Assembly (NCBI GenBank): GCA_012184525.1
Contig: WOFQ01000096.1
Span: 1 to 60,350 of the forward strand
Source: Xenoacremonium recifei
Lineage: Eukaryota > Ascomycota > Sordariomycetes > Hypocreales > Nectriaceae
Reading direction: 5' to 3'
Length of the DNA: 60,350 nucleotides
Shown piece by piece: positions 1 through 8,927 of the stretch. Under the pieces are notes generated by a model, which was given only the letters and a program-made list of their open reading frames with translations, searched no databases and was not told the origin of the DNA. Both the position numbers and the translations under genes were made by a program. The first letter of the stretch is position 1. The number at the start of each line of letters is the position of its first letter.

Positions 1-1
1 A

Positions 2-1330
2 CCTGTCCTTCTCTATGGAGCTGAGGCCTGGTACCCCGGCCTCTCTAGACCCTCAGCCAAATCCCCGGGTACAATACAACTAATACGTTTTGGCCACCTC
101 GTGCAAAGAATATCAAGAGTCATGAAGTTTGCACTTTGAGCAATAGTGCCAGTATGGGCCACAACCCCGAATAGTGCGATCCATCGCGAAACGGGCATGG
201 CTCTAGCCGAACAAGCCCTCGAGGCTGTACAACTCAGATTCGCCTCACGACTGAGAACACTTGATCCAGACCACCCTCTCACAGCTCGCACCAACCGAAG
301 AGCCTTCAAAACACAAAAAACACGCCTTATTCTCACTTCTGAGCTTGCCCCTCCCTGTCCACGCCCTCACCTGACCCGACCTCCCTTCCCCTCGACCCCT
401 CTCAAGCCACTCGCTTATGCCCCCAAGCCAAAAGCAGCTGAGGCATTCATGGAATGGCTCCAACTCCTCCCCCTCCGCCATATCGTGGTATATTCGGACG
501 GTTCGAAGGGCCCGGACGGAGCAACTGGATTCGGTTATGTTGTACACCACAGGAAGAAAACCATAGCCCGCGGACATGGCCGGCTCGGAGACGCAGAGGT
601 CTTTGATGGGGAAGTCAACGGCGCTCTCCACGGTCTCAAACACGCAATTCGACTGGCTAGAGGACAACCCATCTGGGTTTGCCTCGATAACACTGCAGCT
701 GGAGACTCTCTTCGAGGCCGCCCCTCCGACACCTCCCAAGAGGAAATTCTCCAATTCCAACACATTGCAATGGCATACATCAACAAAGTCACCATCAAAT
801 GGTGCCCCGGACACCAAGGCATCCCCGGCAATGAGGAAGCCGATAAGCTGGCAAACCTTGGAGCTGCGCTCCCACCTATCCAGCCTGAACCCCTGCCAAC
901 AATCGCAGCTGTTCGGCGAAGAGCGAGGGCCAGACCAAAAGAGACCTTTACAGGCTGGTGGGCAGAAAAGATGCCACCCTCCTATCGATGTCTGGATCTC
1001 CCAGCGAAGCTGAGGCCGCCAAAAGAACTCGGAACACCAAGGTCTTCCCTCCATCACCTTCTAGCTGCACGCACCGGACACGGCGACTTTGCCGACTACT
1101 ACAAGCGTTTTAAACACGAAGATGCTACCCTCAACTGCAGTTGTGGGCATCGGAAATCACCCGAACATCTCTTCTATTGCCGTAAGATTGATAGCAAGCT
1201 GCGGATGAGGCTGGCACCCTCTCCCACGCAAGCCATCAACCGGGCAATAGGCATTGACTTCCAAGACTATATCAAGTTGGCGGAAACAGCTCGGTTCTTC
1301 CAGAAGGTCTGCCTCCGCCACCAAGACTAG
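2..1330 (+). pseudogene. LINE ORF2 C-terminus: RNase H domain plus Cys/His knuckle, with an in-frame stop
   Basis: One reading frame runs from base 2 to the stop at 1328-1330 and is interrupted only by TGA at 137-139. Residues on both sides (AEAWYPG before, PVWATTPNSAIHRETG after) belong to the usual linker upstream of RNase H in Tad1-like ORF2. The stop could have arisen by CGA to TGA, the kind of C-to-T change produced by repeat-induced point mutation, but a single site proves nothing. RNase H catalytic positions are intact: Asp in YSDGS (497-499), Glu in DGEVNG (611-613), Asp in CLDNTA (686-688), His in PGHQG (812-814) and Asp in EADKLA (842-844). A knuckle reading CSCGH...HLFYC follows at about 1133-1190. 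The enzyme would degrade the RNA strand during target-primed reverse transcription. Confidence 0.88.
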
Positions 1331-1773
1331 TCCCATCACTCTCTCTTCTCTCTTTTCTTGTTTTATCGGCGTTAGTTCGGTTTTCCCGTTAATTCCGCGT
1401 CTATATCCGCCCTACGTCCGCAACGAGGGCTATACAGACCGCGAAGGGCTGAATTTCAGCTGAGTACGACTCAGGTTTACCCGGTCCATCAAACCGGTCA
1501 AAGTTGGCGGCAATTGCTGCGCATCGGTCCTCGCTGACGAGGGCATGAGCTCGATGACTTGAAGCTTATGCATTGAGGTGCGAAATGGTTAAGGTAGGAG
1601 AAAAGGGGCGCGTTACTGGCGACGCGTACTAGCTAAGTGGGTTTCCAAGCTGAGGCCATGACCCACCCCTAGCGTATTACGGGACCTACCCTGGACCTCT
1701 GTCGCGAGAAATTGGGGGGGAGGGGAGGAGGGAACTCCAATGTATCTTTAGACTACCCCCTTCCTCTGCGATA

Positions 1774-1846
1774 ACCACCTTAGTCCAGCTGAGCACGTCC
1801 TCTTGTCCCTCTAGGGAACAGGCAGGTTCGACTCCTGCAGGACGTT
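1774..1846 (+). other. tRNA-like 3' end of the LINE with A-box and B-box matches
   Basis: TAGTCCAGCTG at 1781-1791 fits the RNA polymerase III A-box consensus TRGYNNARNNG. GGTTCGACTCC at 1825-1835 is an exact B-box (GGTTCGANTCC). They lie 44 nt apart, the normal spacing in a tRNA gene. A perfect T-arm can be drawn: 5-bp stem GCAGG/CCTGC (1822-1826, 1834-1838) around TTCGACT. Bases 1774-1780 pair with 1839-1845 at 5 of 7 positions like an acceptor stem. Alternatively 1795-1801 pairs perfectly (7 bp) with 1839-1845. The D-arm and anticodon arm are poor, so this is not a functional tRNA. It could be a tRNA-derived recognition end used by the reverse transcriptase, a fused SINE-like module, or chance. 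Confidence 0.5.
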
Positions 1847-1877
1847 AATTAATAAAACAAAACAAAACAAACAAAAC

Positions 1878-2440
1878 CTCTGACAAAGCGAGATGTATTG
1901 TTAGAGCTCTCTGCCTGCGGTCCAATAGACAACGAGAACAAGACCTTTTTGGATTGTTGCATTGCCCATGCATGACAGAATGGGTCTCATTCTTTGCCAT
2001 GAAAGATGACAGCCCGATGAACCATTTACGCCGCCAGTTGCTGCCTAACAGCCGTAGCCCACAGACCCAGGACGCGTTTGTCTCGACTTTCACCCTTAGG
2101 CAATCGCCGGATGAAAGCAGCCTGACAAAGAGCACATCCTGCTTGTTTGTGTGCCCGACTCTGCACGGCCTGACCTTTCGGGGTCAAAGCGCGACGTCCG
2201 ACGGCGTGCATTGTGCCGGCGGCAATGGCTGCCTAATTTGTTATGGCTGACCGACAACCGGGTGTGCCTCATAAGACGGACAACTTTGCAATTCGACCTT
2301 GGGAACTTTCCCCGGGCACAGTCAACGGCACAGAGGTGTTACGTCTGTCTCGCTCTCTTTCTGTGGCAATCTTCCCTGACGGGACTCGCTCAGTGAGCAT
2401 CTGCTCTCAAATTCCCTTGATCAGTGTCGCTCTTATGAGC
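1878..2440. other. Intergenic, relatively GC-rich, no recognised gene
   Basis: Short overlapping ORFs of 60-98 aa occur in several frames on both strands, and none resembles a known protein. The stretch joins the LINE tail to the degenerate left edge of the minisatellite. It may be an older repeat fragment. I see no terminal repeats. Confidence 0.4.
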
Positions 2441-3100
2441 AGTAGTCCACACGCGACTTCTAGTGAGACCCGTCTGCTCTTATGAGCCCATCTCTTTATG
2501 GGATATCCTCTATGGGCTTTGCCAAATGACTACTGTCTCTCGTAGTCCGATGCTCTGATGAGTCGCCCTCTTATGGGCTGTGCTAAATGACCGCGACAGT
2601 TTTTTGCTCAGATGAGCTATTCTCTTATGGGATGTCCCTTATGGGCTGTACTAATGACCGCGACAGTTCTCTGCTCTGATGAGCTGTTCTCATTGAGATG
2701 CTCTTCATTCGCCCTTCTCTCTCTATGAGATATCCCTAACGGACTCCTCTTCTCTCTCTCTATGAGATGTTCCCAATGGACTCTTCTCTTTATGAGATGT
2801 CCCTAACGGACTCATCTTCTCTCTCTCTATGAGATGTCCCTAATGGACTCCTCTCTTTATGAGATGTCCCTAATGGACTCCTCTCTTTATGAGATGTCCC
2901 TAATGGACTCCTCTCTTTATGAGATGTCCCTAATGGACTCCTCTCTTTATGAGATGTCCCTAATGGACTCCTCTCTTTATGAGATGTCCCTAATGGACTC
3001 CTCTCTTTATGAGATGTCCCTAACGGACTCATCTTCTCTCTCTCTATGAGATGTCCCTGATGGACTCCTCTCTCTTTATGAGATGACTTAATGGGCTGAG
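2441..3100 (+). repeat. Minisatellite: 30-bp core array with degenerate flanks
   Basis: From 2831 the 30-bp unit GAGATGTCCCTAATGGACTC plus CTCTCTTTAT is repeated exactly at 2831, 2861, 2891, 2921, 2951 and 2981. Variant units lie on both sides at about 2727, 2766, 2795, 3011 and 3047; some are expanded to about 37 bp by extra CT repeats. Further left (2441-2700) older relatives mix CTTATGGGCTGT, GACCGCGACAG and CTGATGAG pieces. Because the unit is a multiple of three, the array is open in frame on both strands (a ten-residue repeat each way), but no start context or conserved domain suggests real coding. Confidence 0.93.
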
Positions 3101-3620
3101 CCTCTTGTCTTTGCTTTGATGAGTTTTGTGGGCTTGACTGACCGCATCTCTTCCATGAGATGTCGCTCAGTTAGCCTGGTGAGGTCATGCTGACATGGCA
3201 GCTCTTTGCGGCTAGCGGCATATGCACGGAGAAGATACTGGGGCGTACCTCTTGGGAGAGGCCACGTATTGAAGGAACCTGTCAGCATCCATCAATGCAC
3301 GGGCCATAAGGAGCCCTGGGGCCACTTGTGGCCCGTGTAGCACTGGAGAGCAAGTTTCGGAGTGACCCGACATGGTTAGCGTGCATAACCCGACCGTCTG
3401 AGACGGTTTAGAGTGTATTTGTCTCAGCCCCCACCCGCCATGTACTGGCGGGGTTCGCTCCGGCTATCGGCCCCGTGCGCGTTTCTCGCACGCCAGGTGT
3501 TAGGGCAGGTGCTCTGGTGAAGTTCCTTCCCTCTCCGCCGTTATCACTCAGAGCTCGATCGCCCCGATGCACATGAAGTAGACCTGAAATCTTAGGCATC
3601 AATCCATCGACTGACCCGTA
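3101..3620. other. Intergenic between the minisatellite and the 3.7-kb gene
   Basis: No gene is recognised. The stretch contains a short perfect hairpin (GGGCCA...TGGCCC near 3321-3336) and a GC-rich, self-complementary-looking segment around 3430-3500. The last 100-200 bases probably carry the promoter and 5'UTR of the following gene. No clear TATA box is seen. Confidence 0.4.
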
Positions 3621-4244
3621 ATGTCTCGTTTTAATCTGGCTCCTTCGCATCTGCCTTCTTGCTCAGATCTCCTTTACTTTCACGTCGCCAACATTATCAT
3701 TGCAGATCACACCGGCGTTATGATTCCTCTCATCTTGCCCAGTCTTGTTGCTCTCTCGTTCGCTGTCTCTGCTTACTGGATCTGGGGTCAAGACAACCAT
3801 GCTGTTAAGCTGGCTACACCGCCCAACAAGTATCTGGAGCCTCTGTGCCGCATCCATTATCGCATGTTCGAAGCCTACCCAGCACAGCCACCCATAACCT
3901 TCTTCGAAATGCTCGATATCGATATCAAGACGGAACCTTTCAACTTGCCGGAATGGCTTCGCCCCGGAACCGAACAATACAATCGCGCCCGAGATATTAT
4001 CCTAGCCAAATGGGCCGAGCAGCACCAGCGATTGTCCGACGATGGTTCCCCAGGAAAAGATCAAGTTCTGACGGATGAACAAGGTCTGCTGAGTCGGATA
4101 GCCGCTGCGCTCCAGAAACACAGTCTCGCAGCGATTTACGTACGGCTAGTTCTCCCGGCGCTCGACGGCGCAAGCGAGAAGAACCGACTTGCAGCGCTCG
4201 AGAAGCTTTGTGGTGATGCTTGGGGAGGAGAGCGCGACACTTGA
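3621..4244 (+). CDS. Small putative single-pass membrane protein, family not recognised
   Basis: The open frame gives 207 aa from the ATG at 3621, or 174 aa from the ATG at 3720. I favour 3720: the first 33 residues look like translated leader, and the second Met opens directly onto a hydrophobic stretch (MIPLILPSLVALSFAVSAYW) that could be a signal anchor. The rest is soluble, with Pro-rich and acidic patches, and ends in helix-prone sequence (LLSRIAAALQKHSLAAIYV). No catalytic motif is visible. It is the first of four plus-strand genes of unknown family spaced 0.1-0.8 kb apart. Coding status rests on ORF length, composition and the membrane segment only. Confidence 0.6.
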   Translation: MSRFNLAPSHLPSCSDLLYFHVANIIIADHTGVMIPLILPSLVALSFAVSAYWIWGQDNHAVKLATPPNKYLEPLCRIHYRMFEAYPAQPPITFFEMLDIDIKTEPFNLPEWLRPGTEQYNRARDIILAKWAEQHQRLSDDGSPGKDQVLTDEQGLLSRIAAALQKHSLAAIYVRLVLPALDGASEKNRLAALEKLCGDAWGGERDT

Positions 4245-4881
4245 ACGAAAGACTCTGGAAAGCCCTGGGAGGAGCTTGGATGGGCGCAAGCTGCTATGGA
4301 TTGATCAGATGATAGTGTTATTGTCCATCGCTCTAATGAAAGTCACTTCTCTCTGTCTCGCTGATTGCTGTGCGTAACGGAGTAGCCAATCCACATGGGC
4401 CCAGTCATCAGCGGTAGTGAGGCAGCTCATCGTCCAGCGGATCTGTGTCAGTCTGGTGGAGCTGGCTCAGGACTCTACTGAACGTAGAACAGTCTCTGGC
4501 TGAGGCCGCAGGATGACAACTTCTGCCATTGGTCCGGTATCGTGTGCCATGGGGCCGGCATACAGCAAACCTTGTGAATCCGGCTTTCAACCCGAGCCCC
4601 ACAACGTTTGACTTTCAGCGCATGGTGAGTTGGGTGCTAGCATTATGAAAGAACGGACGGCACCGGATATCCGTAGCATGCAGACGGTCTGAAGGACACG
4701 AAATATTGGATCGCAAAGAAACCGGTCAAAAAATTTCGCGTCGCTTGTCTCTCTTCTCCAGCCTGTATCCATGCACACTTGCCCTGAGCAACTTCAAGAG
4801 GCAGCCCAGCTCTTCAGCTCCTCACAATCATCGTTCTTTTGCGAATCCTCGCCCATAGTCCACACGTACAAACCTGTCAAC
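4245..4881. other. Intergenic and 5' region of the 4.9-kb gene
   Basis: No gene is recognised. An upstream in-frame ATG at 4771 would add 37 residues to the next protein. That stretch is Gln/Ser-rich and looks more like 5'UTR, and the ATG at 4882 (preceded by GTCAAC) has the better context. Confidence 0.4.
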
Positions 4882-6236
4882 ATGACTTCACAGCGTGCTG
4901 TCAAGGAACCCGATACTACGACAAAGCAGGGACGCCTTGTTCGCTTGCGTCAATTGCAGAGATTCGCCAGCGACCTCGAGGGGGAGGAATCACCAATACT
5001 CTCGGGGAAGAGGCCAGCGGCTGCGGCTTTGGAGAGGATTCGCGGAGATCCCACGTTCATGGCTCGGGTTCGGAGACTTGCGCCTCTCACTACAGACCAG
5101 GGTCAGGATATCTCTGATTCAGAATTTGAGCGCTGGCCACAAAACTGGGCCAAAAAGCGCGGAAGCTTTACTACGGCTTTAACCGCAATCAGGGGCTGGG
5201 TCTCAGAGATGAGCGATGGGGGAGTTACCGAGGCGGAAGGTACTCGTAACCCCAGAGAGCCTATTGGCAAAACTCTCGACGGCGACCGCAGCCCAACCCA
5301 GTTGATCCAGAGTCGCGGATACCTCTACGGTCCGCCATCTCTGCCACCCCAGCAAGAGGCAAAGCTCCGTCGCTCATTACGGGAACGGAACGTTCTGGAC
5401 TCTTCGTCGACTTCGAACACTGCTACAGACGTCACCAGACCTCATCCGGCAGTGGTGGGTAGTAGCCTGGCAGTCGACTCTTCTGAGCAGGTGACAGCCG
5501 CCAGCGTCGTACGCCAGCCTCAGTTTACTTTCCGGAGCACAAGTAACGGTCCATCTTTGCCACCTTCGACCAACGTCCACCCGTCGATCTCGACGAGCTT
5601 CACGAGTCCAGTCATCCGGAACACCATTTCATCTCCCGTTCAGCAACAGTTGAGTGCTGCAGAGCAGAGCGGTATGTGACTTTCAAGACGTGCTTTGGAC
5701 TTCTGAAAGGGAGATTTCTTTCGGCTAATATCCACCGTGGTAGGACCAGCTCAAGCCAAGCCGCTGCCGGAAGAGGAGGAGGACAAGGGAAAGCATAAGG
5801 CCGTAGTCTCGGAGACAGAAAAGGCCACAGGTGCATCCATCACCGGTCGGCTCCATACCCTCTCGCTGAACAACGACGATGCTACGAAGGAGGCACAGTC
5901 TGTAAACCATGAGCCAAAGGCAAAGAACAGTACTGGAGCACGGGATACAGCGCGGGATTGGTTCAAGTGGTGGGCAAGGGAGCACAATAATAAGGTTCGC
6001 GCAAGACGACAGCGAGAAGGTAATTAGTTCTTCGATAGGCCTGTATTTCATTCTGTCTGAGATAAAATTAAAACTGGCGCGGAATCTATTTGACAGGTGA
6101 AGGATTCAATCGGAGCGGAATTCGTTGGAAAGCAAGGAACCCCTGTCCACGCATGTCGATCGTGCGGAGTACTGCCTTGTCCAGTAATCGAGCTGCCAGT
6201 GGGGGCAGATCGTCTTGTCAGGTACCAACCATTTGA
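4882..6236 (+). CDS. Basic, mostly disordered protein of unknown family, three exons
   Basis: Model: exons 4882-5671, 5744-6019 and 6097-6236, about 401 aa (438 if the ATG at 4771 is used). Intron 1 (5672-5743) has GTATGT, a GGCTAATA branch and TAG. Intron 2 (6020-6096) has GTAATT and ACAG. Both junctions preserve frame. The protein is rich in Ser, Pro, Arg and Gln, with long low-complexity stretches and no membrane segment. A charged block near the end of exon 2 (EEEEDKGKHK, then WFKWWAREHNNKVRARRQRE) could bind nucleic acid or be coiled coil. I recognise no domain. It lies 131 bp upstream of the 6.4-kb gene on the same strand. Exon 3 is the least certain part, since its 46 residues are only supported by splice signals and frame. 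Confidence 0.6.
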
Positions 6237-6366
6237 GACTTTAAAGGCTGCTCCTTTGTCGAAGAGGCTCTGACTTATTCCTTCTTCTCTACATTTCTGA
6301 ACCTTGACCGATGGGAAAGTGGCACAGCAAGCTGCTTCCTCCCCGAGACTTCTTCCATATCCCAAC

Positions 6367-8136
6367 ATGATTGACTTCGACGCCCTCTTCCGAGGTGAGG
6401 GTAGCAGGCGCACTAGCTCGCCAAGACAGCGTCTCTCTGGTCCTGCAAGACAGCCTACTTCAGCTGCTGATGCGTCGACCACCTCGACAAACTCTGAGCC
6501 TGCACCCGACCCGACTCAATCAGAGACTCCAAGAAACTCTGCGCACGAGGCGAGCAGGCATGACGACGACAGCGACGACGACAGCATCATCGACGTAACG
6601 CCGACCCATGAGCATCCTGGCTCACTCGCTAGGCGCGCACAAGCTGACCTGCCAGATAACGCCCGTATTGGTGGCAATGGCAACGTTAACGTCGGTAGCG
6701 AAGGAAATACCGTTGTCAATGTCGCATCAGGTGCTATCTTTCAATTCCAATTAGTGAATCATAATAGGAATGACTCCGACACAACGCAAGGTTCAGCTCC
6801 TTTCTCTCGCCCTCCCAAGGCCACAGAAGAAAGCCACGGGCCTACAAACCAATCGGATGGGACAGGAAAACGAGGCGGCGAGGCCGGAAAACATGGCGAC
6901 GGGGCGAGAACGTGGGCCTGGCCCGACATCACGGGCGACAGACCGACCGCGAACGATTCTGCTAACATGAACCTTTTCCTCCGCGCGATGTATCATACAT
7001 GGAGGTTCCTTACGTCTATTGTCTGGAACAAAGCGGCCGCGATCCTTTGGGCTGTTTTATTTGGTTCCTGGCTGTGGCTGCTGACAGCATTCGCGTTCTT
7101 GGGCTTTGTTGGTTGGGTTTTGTACGTGGCTGTGGATTCGCTGCCTTTCGGCGGCTTCATCAAGAGCGCATTTGCATCGATCTGTCTGTGGGTGATGTCT
7201 CTTGGTTGGGTCCGAGGAATCAGCGACGCGTGGGTATCTACGACAGCATCTGGCGGTCAAACGACTTCCACCTCGGAGCCCAGACCTCCGCGCCACTTTC
7301 AGTTCTCTACTCTTGTTCCTTTGGCTGAATCCGAAGCTGTCCCACGAGTTCTTCACGAGATCCAGACCGGATCTGAGATTGTTTGCAGCTGGCCTGAGCT
7401 TGGTGGTGTCCTGTCCTCTGTTGAACTGCAGGAAACGGTGGACCTAGCCATAGACGAGGCCAACTCCCTTCAAGACCTTAACAAGAACCTCCTGCTTCAA
7501 TTGCAACCTCGACTTGACTCGACTCGTCGCCGTCTTATTGAACTACAGGAAGCCTCGAACAAGCATCTTGCAGCTATGGAGAGGGGCGAGCGCATTCGTG
7601 GATCTTGGTTTTCGATACTCTTCTCGTTGTGGAGGGACATGGACTTCGAGCTCGCCAACAGACATGTGAGGGAGTTGAAACGTGTCACCATTGATCTATC
7701 CCTCGCGGTGAAAAAGAGCGATGAAATATTATCGACCGGAAGAATTGAGACCGGTCTCCATTCTCGTGCGGGAGGTGACAGGGTTTGCAAGGTGGGCAAG
7801 ATGATCGAGAGTGCCTCGCAGGGCTCAACGGAGGTTTCGCAGGCCCTGGGCGACGTTCTAGCCGCTGGGGAAGTAATTTGCAACTCTTCCAAAAAGTCCT
7901 GGGCGCGATGGGCCAATGCAAGCAAGGCTATCAAGAGCGTATGTGGCACATCTCAATTGACTGCACGAAATTGACTGACGACAGGAGAGCTACAGTTCCT
8001 AGACGCGCTCAAGGGTATCCAAGTTGATATGAAAATACCGAAACTAGGCAAAGACCGTGCAATGATCTTGGAACAGGCGATTTCCGAACACTTATTCCGC
8101 GTCTTACCTAGACTAGAAGCTCTCGCGACGCTTTGA
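6367..8136 (+). CDS. Putative two-helix membrane protein with disordered N-terminus and coiled coil, unknown family
   Basis: The ATG at 6367 opens a long frame (MIDFDALFRG). Residues 1-100 are Ser/Thr/Asp-rich, including an acidic run (DDDSDDDS). Residues about 100-135 form an Asn/Gly/Val-rich block (GGNGNVNVGSEGNTVVNVAS). A long hydrophobic region at about 222-254 and a second at 262-282 are probable membrane helices. The C-terminal half is helical, with a likely coiled coil (about 355-400). The frame stops at 7974, but GTATGT at 7939 suggests a terminal intron. The CAG at 7984 leads straight to a stop, whereas the next in-frame AG (7989) keeps a coding-like exon 7990-8136, giving 572 aa. 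No family is recognised. Confidence 0.65.
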
Positions 8137-8560
8137 TCATCAACGCCATCACGTATTCGGCGACGCCGCGAAACTATGTGACTGATTCTGCAAGGAAGAG
8201 GTTTTCTTTGTTCTCAGCTGCACTCAAAAGCCAGGTCTTCCCCGCATCTCCCTTCAATTTTTTTTTCCCTCTTCCATCTCCATCTGGTAGCTCAATAAAA
8301 TTGCTGTCTCGCCAGTTTTCGATTTGGACCTGCATCTTCTCGCCCCGCTGACATCTCGCCATCTGCTACTGGCATAACGAGACCAACGGCGAACACAGCG
8401 CTTACTACACTCATCGGTGCAAGCTCCTTTACTACCAATCCCCCAAGCCCTAATTATCTTCCCATCTCGCCCCTCTCTCGTGTGCCCGCACAATAGTCTC
8501 GCATCACTTTGGCTCCACAAACTTAGGTGATTGTGAGTCGACGCACTCCAACATAACACC
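8137..8560. other. Intergenic, pyrimidine-rich, no gene seen
   Basis: A T/C-rich stretch (for example an 8-T run near 8260) separates the 6.4-kb gene from the 90-bp repeat. ORFs of 60-100 aa exist on both strands without recognisable features. It may hold a terminator and the distal promoter of the 8.9-kb gene. Confidence 0.35.
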
Positions 8561-8890
8561 TACAGTTCCTCGAGGGTGGGCCCGGGTGTGGCTTTCCGAC
8601 GGTGCAGCTACAGTTCCTTGAGGGCACCAAGTGCTGAGACACTGCATCTGCAGTTCCTTAAGGACAGGCCCGGGTGCTCCGATACTGCAACTGCATTTCC
8701 CGCAAGATCATCCGTTCTCAGCTTTCCGATACTGCAACTACAGTTCCTTGAGGGTAGGCCCGAGTGCTCCGATACTGTAACTGTATTTCCCGTAAGATCA
8801 TCCATTCTCAGCTTTCCGACACTGCAACTACAGCTCCTCGAGGGCAGGCCTGGGTTCTCCGATACTGCAACTATAGTCTTCAGAAGACGG
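8561..8890 (+). repeat. Degenerate 90-bp tandem repeat just upstream of the 8.9-kb gene
   Basis: AAGATCATCC[G/A]TTCTCAGC recurs at 8704 and 8794, exactly 90 bp apart. CTACAGTTCCTTGAGGG-like and CTCCGATACTGCAACT-like segments recur about 3-4 times with substitutions. The unit is 30 codons long and open on both strands, giving a 30-residue protein repeat in the plus frame starting at 8576. It ends about 40 bp before the ATG at 8928, so it probably lies in the promoter or 5'UTR. Confidence 0.85.
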
Positions 8891-8927
8891 TCGAGGCGTT
8901 CCTCCGAAGAATTACAAATCACCGAAG

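Larger units (their letters stand above)
1..1877 (+). mobile_element. 3' part of a Tad1-like non-LTR retrotransposon (LINE), cut by the window edge
   Basis: The segment holds the end of a LINE ORF2 (RNase H domain and a C-terminal Cys/His knuckle), about 515 bp of 3'UTR, and an A-rich tail of AAAAC-type units at about 1850-1877. RNase H placed after the reverse transcriptase, followed by a CxCx-H-C knuckle, is the known layout of fungal Tad1-clade elements. The reverse transcriptase and 5' end lie outside the window, so target-site duplications cannot be assessed. An in-frame stop shows that this copy is not autonomous. The last 75 bp before the tail resemble a tRNA gene and are listed separately. 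Confidence 0.88.

Noticed and set aside
245..1057. 270-aa ORF antisense to the LINE RNase H region
   Set aside because: It is the shadow of the GC-rich sense frame, whose catalytic residues are clearly conserved.
2553..2700. CTGATGAG cores resembling hammerhead ribozymes in the degenerate repeats
   Set aside because: The second conserved core (GAAA) and paired stems are absent around each copy. The string is part of the repeat consensus.
2790..3049. ORFs of 71-80 aa on both strands of the minisatellite
   Set aside because: They are a by-product of a 30-bp unit without stops; there is no start context, domain or non-repeat extension.
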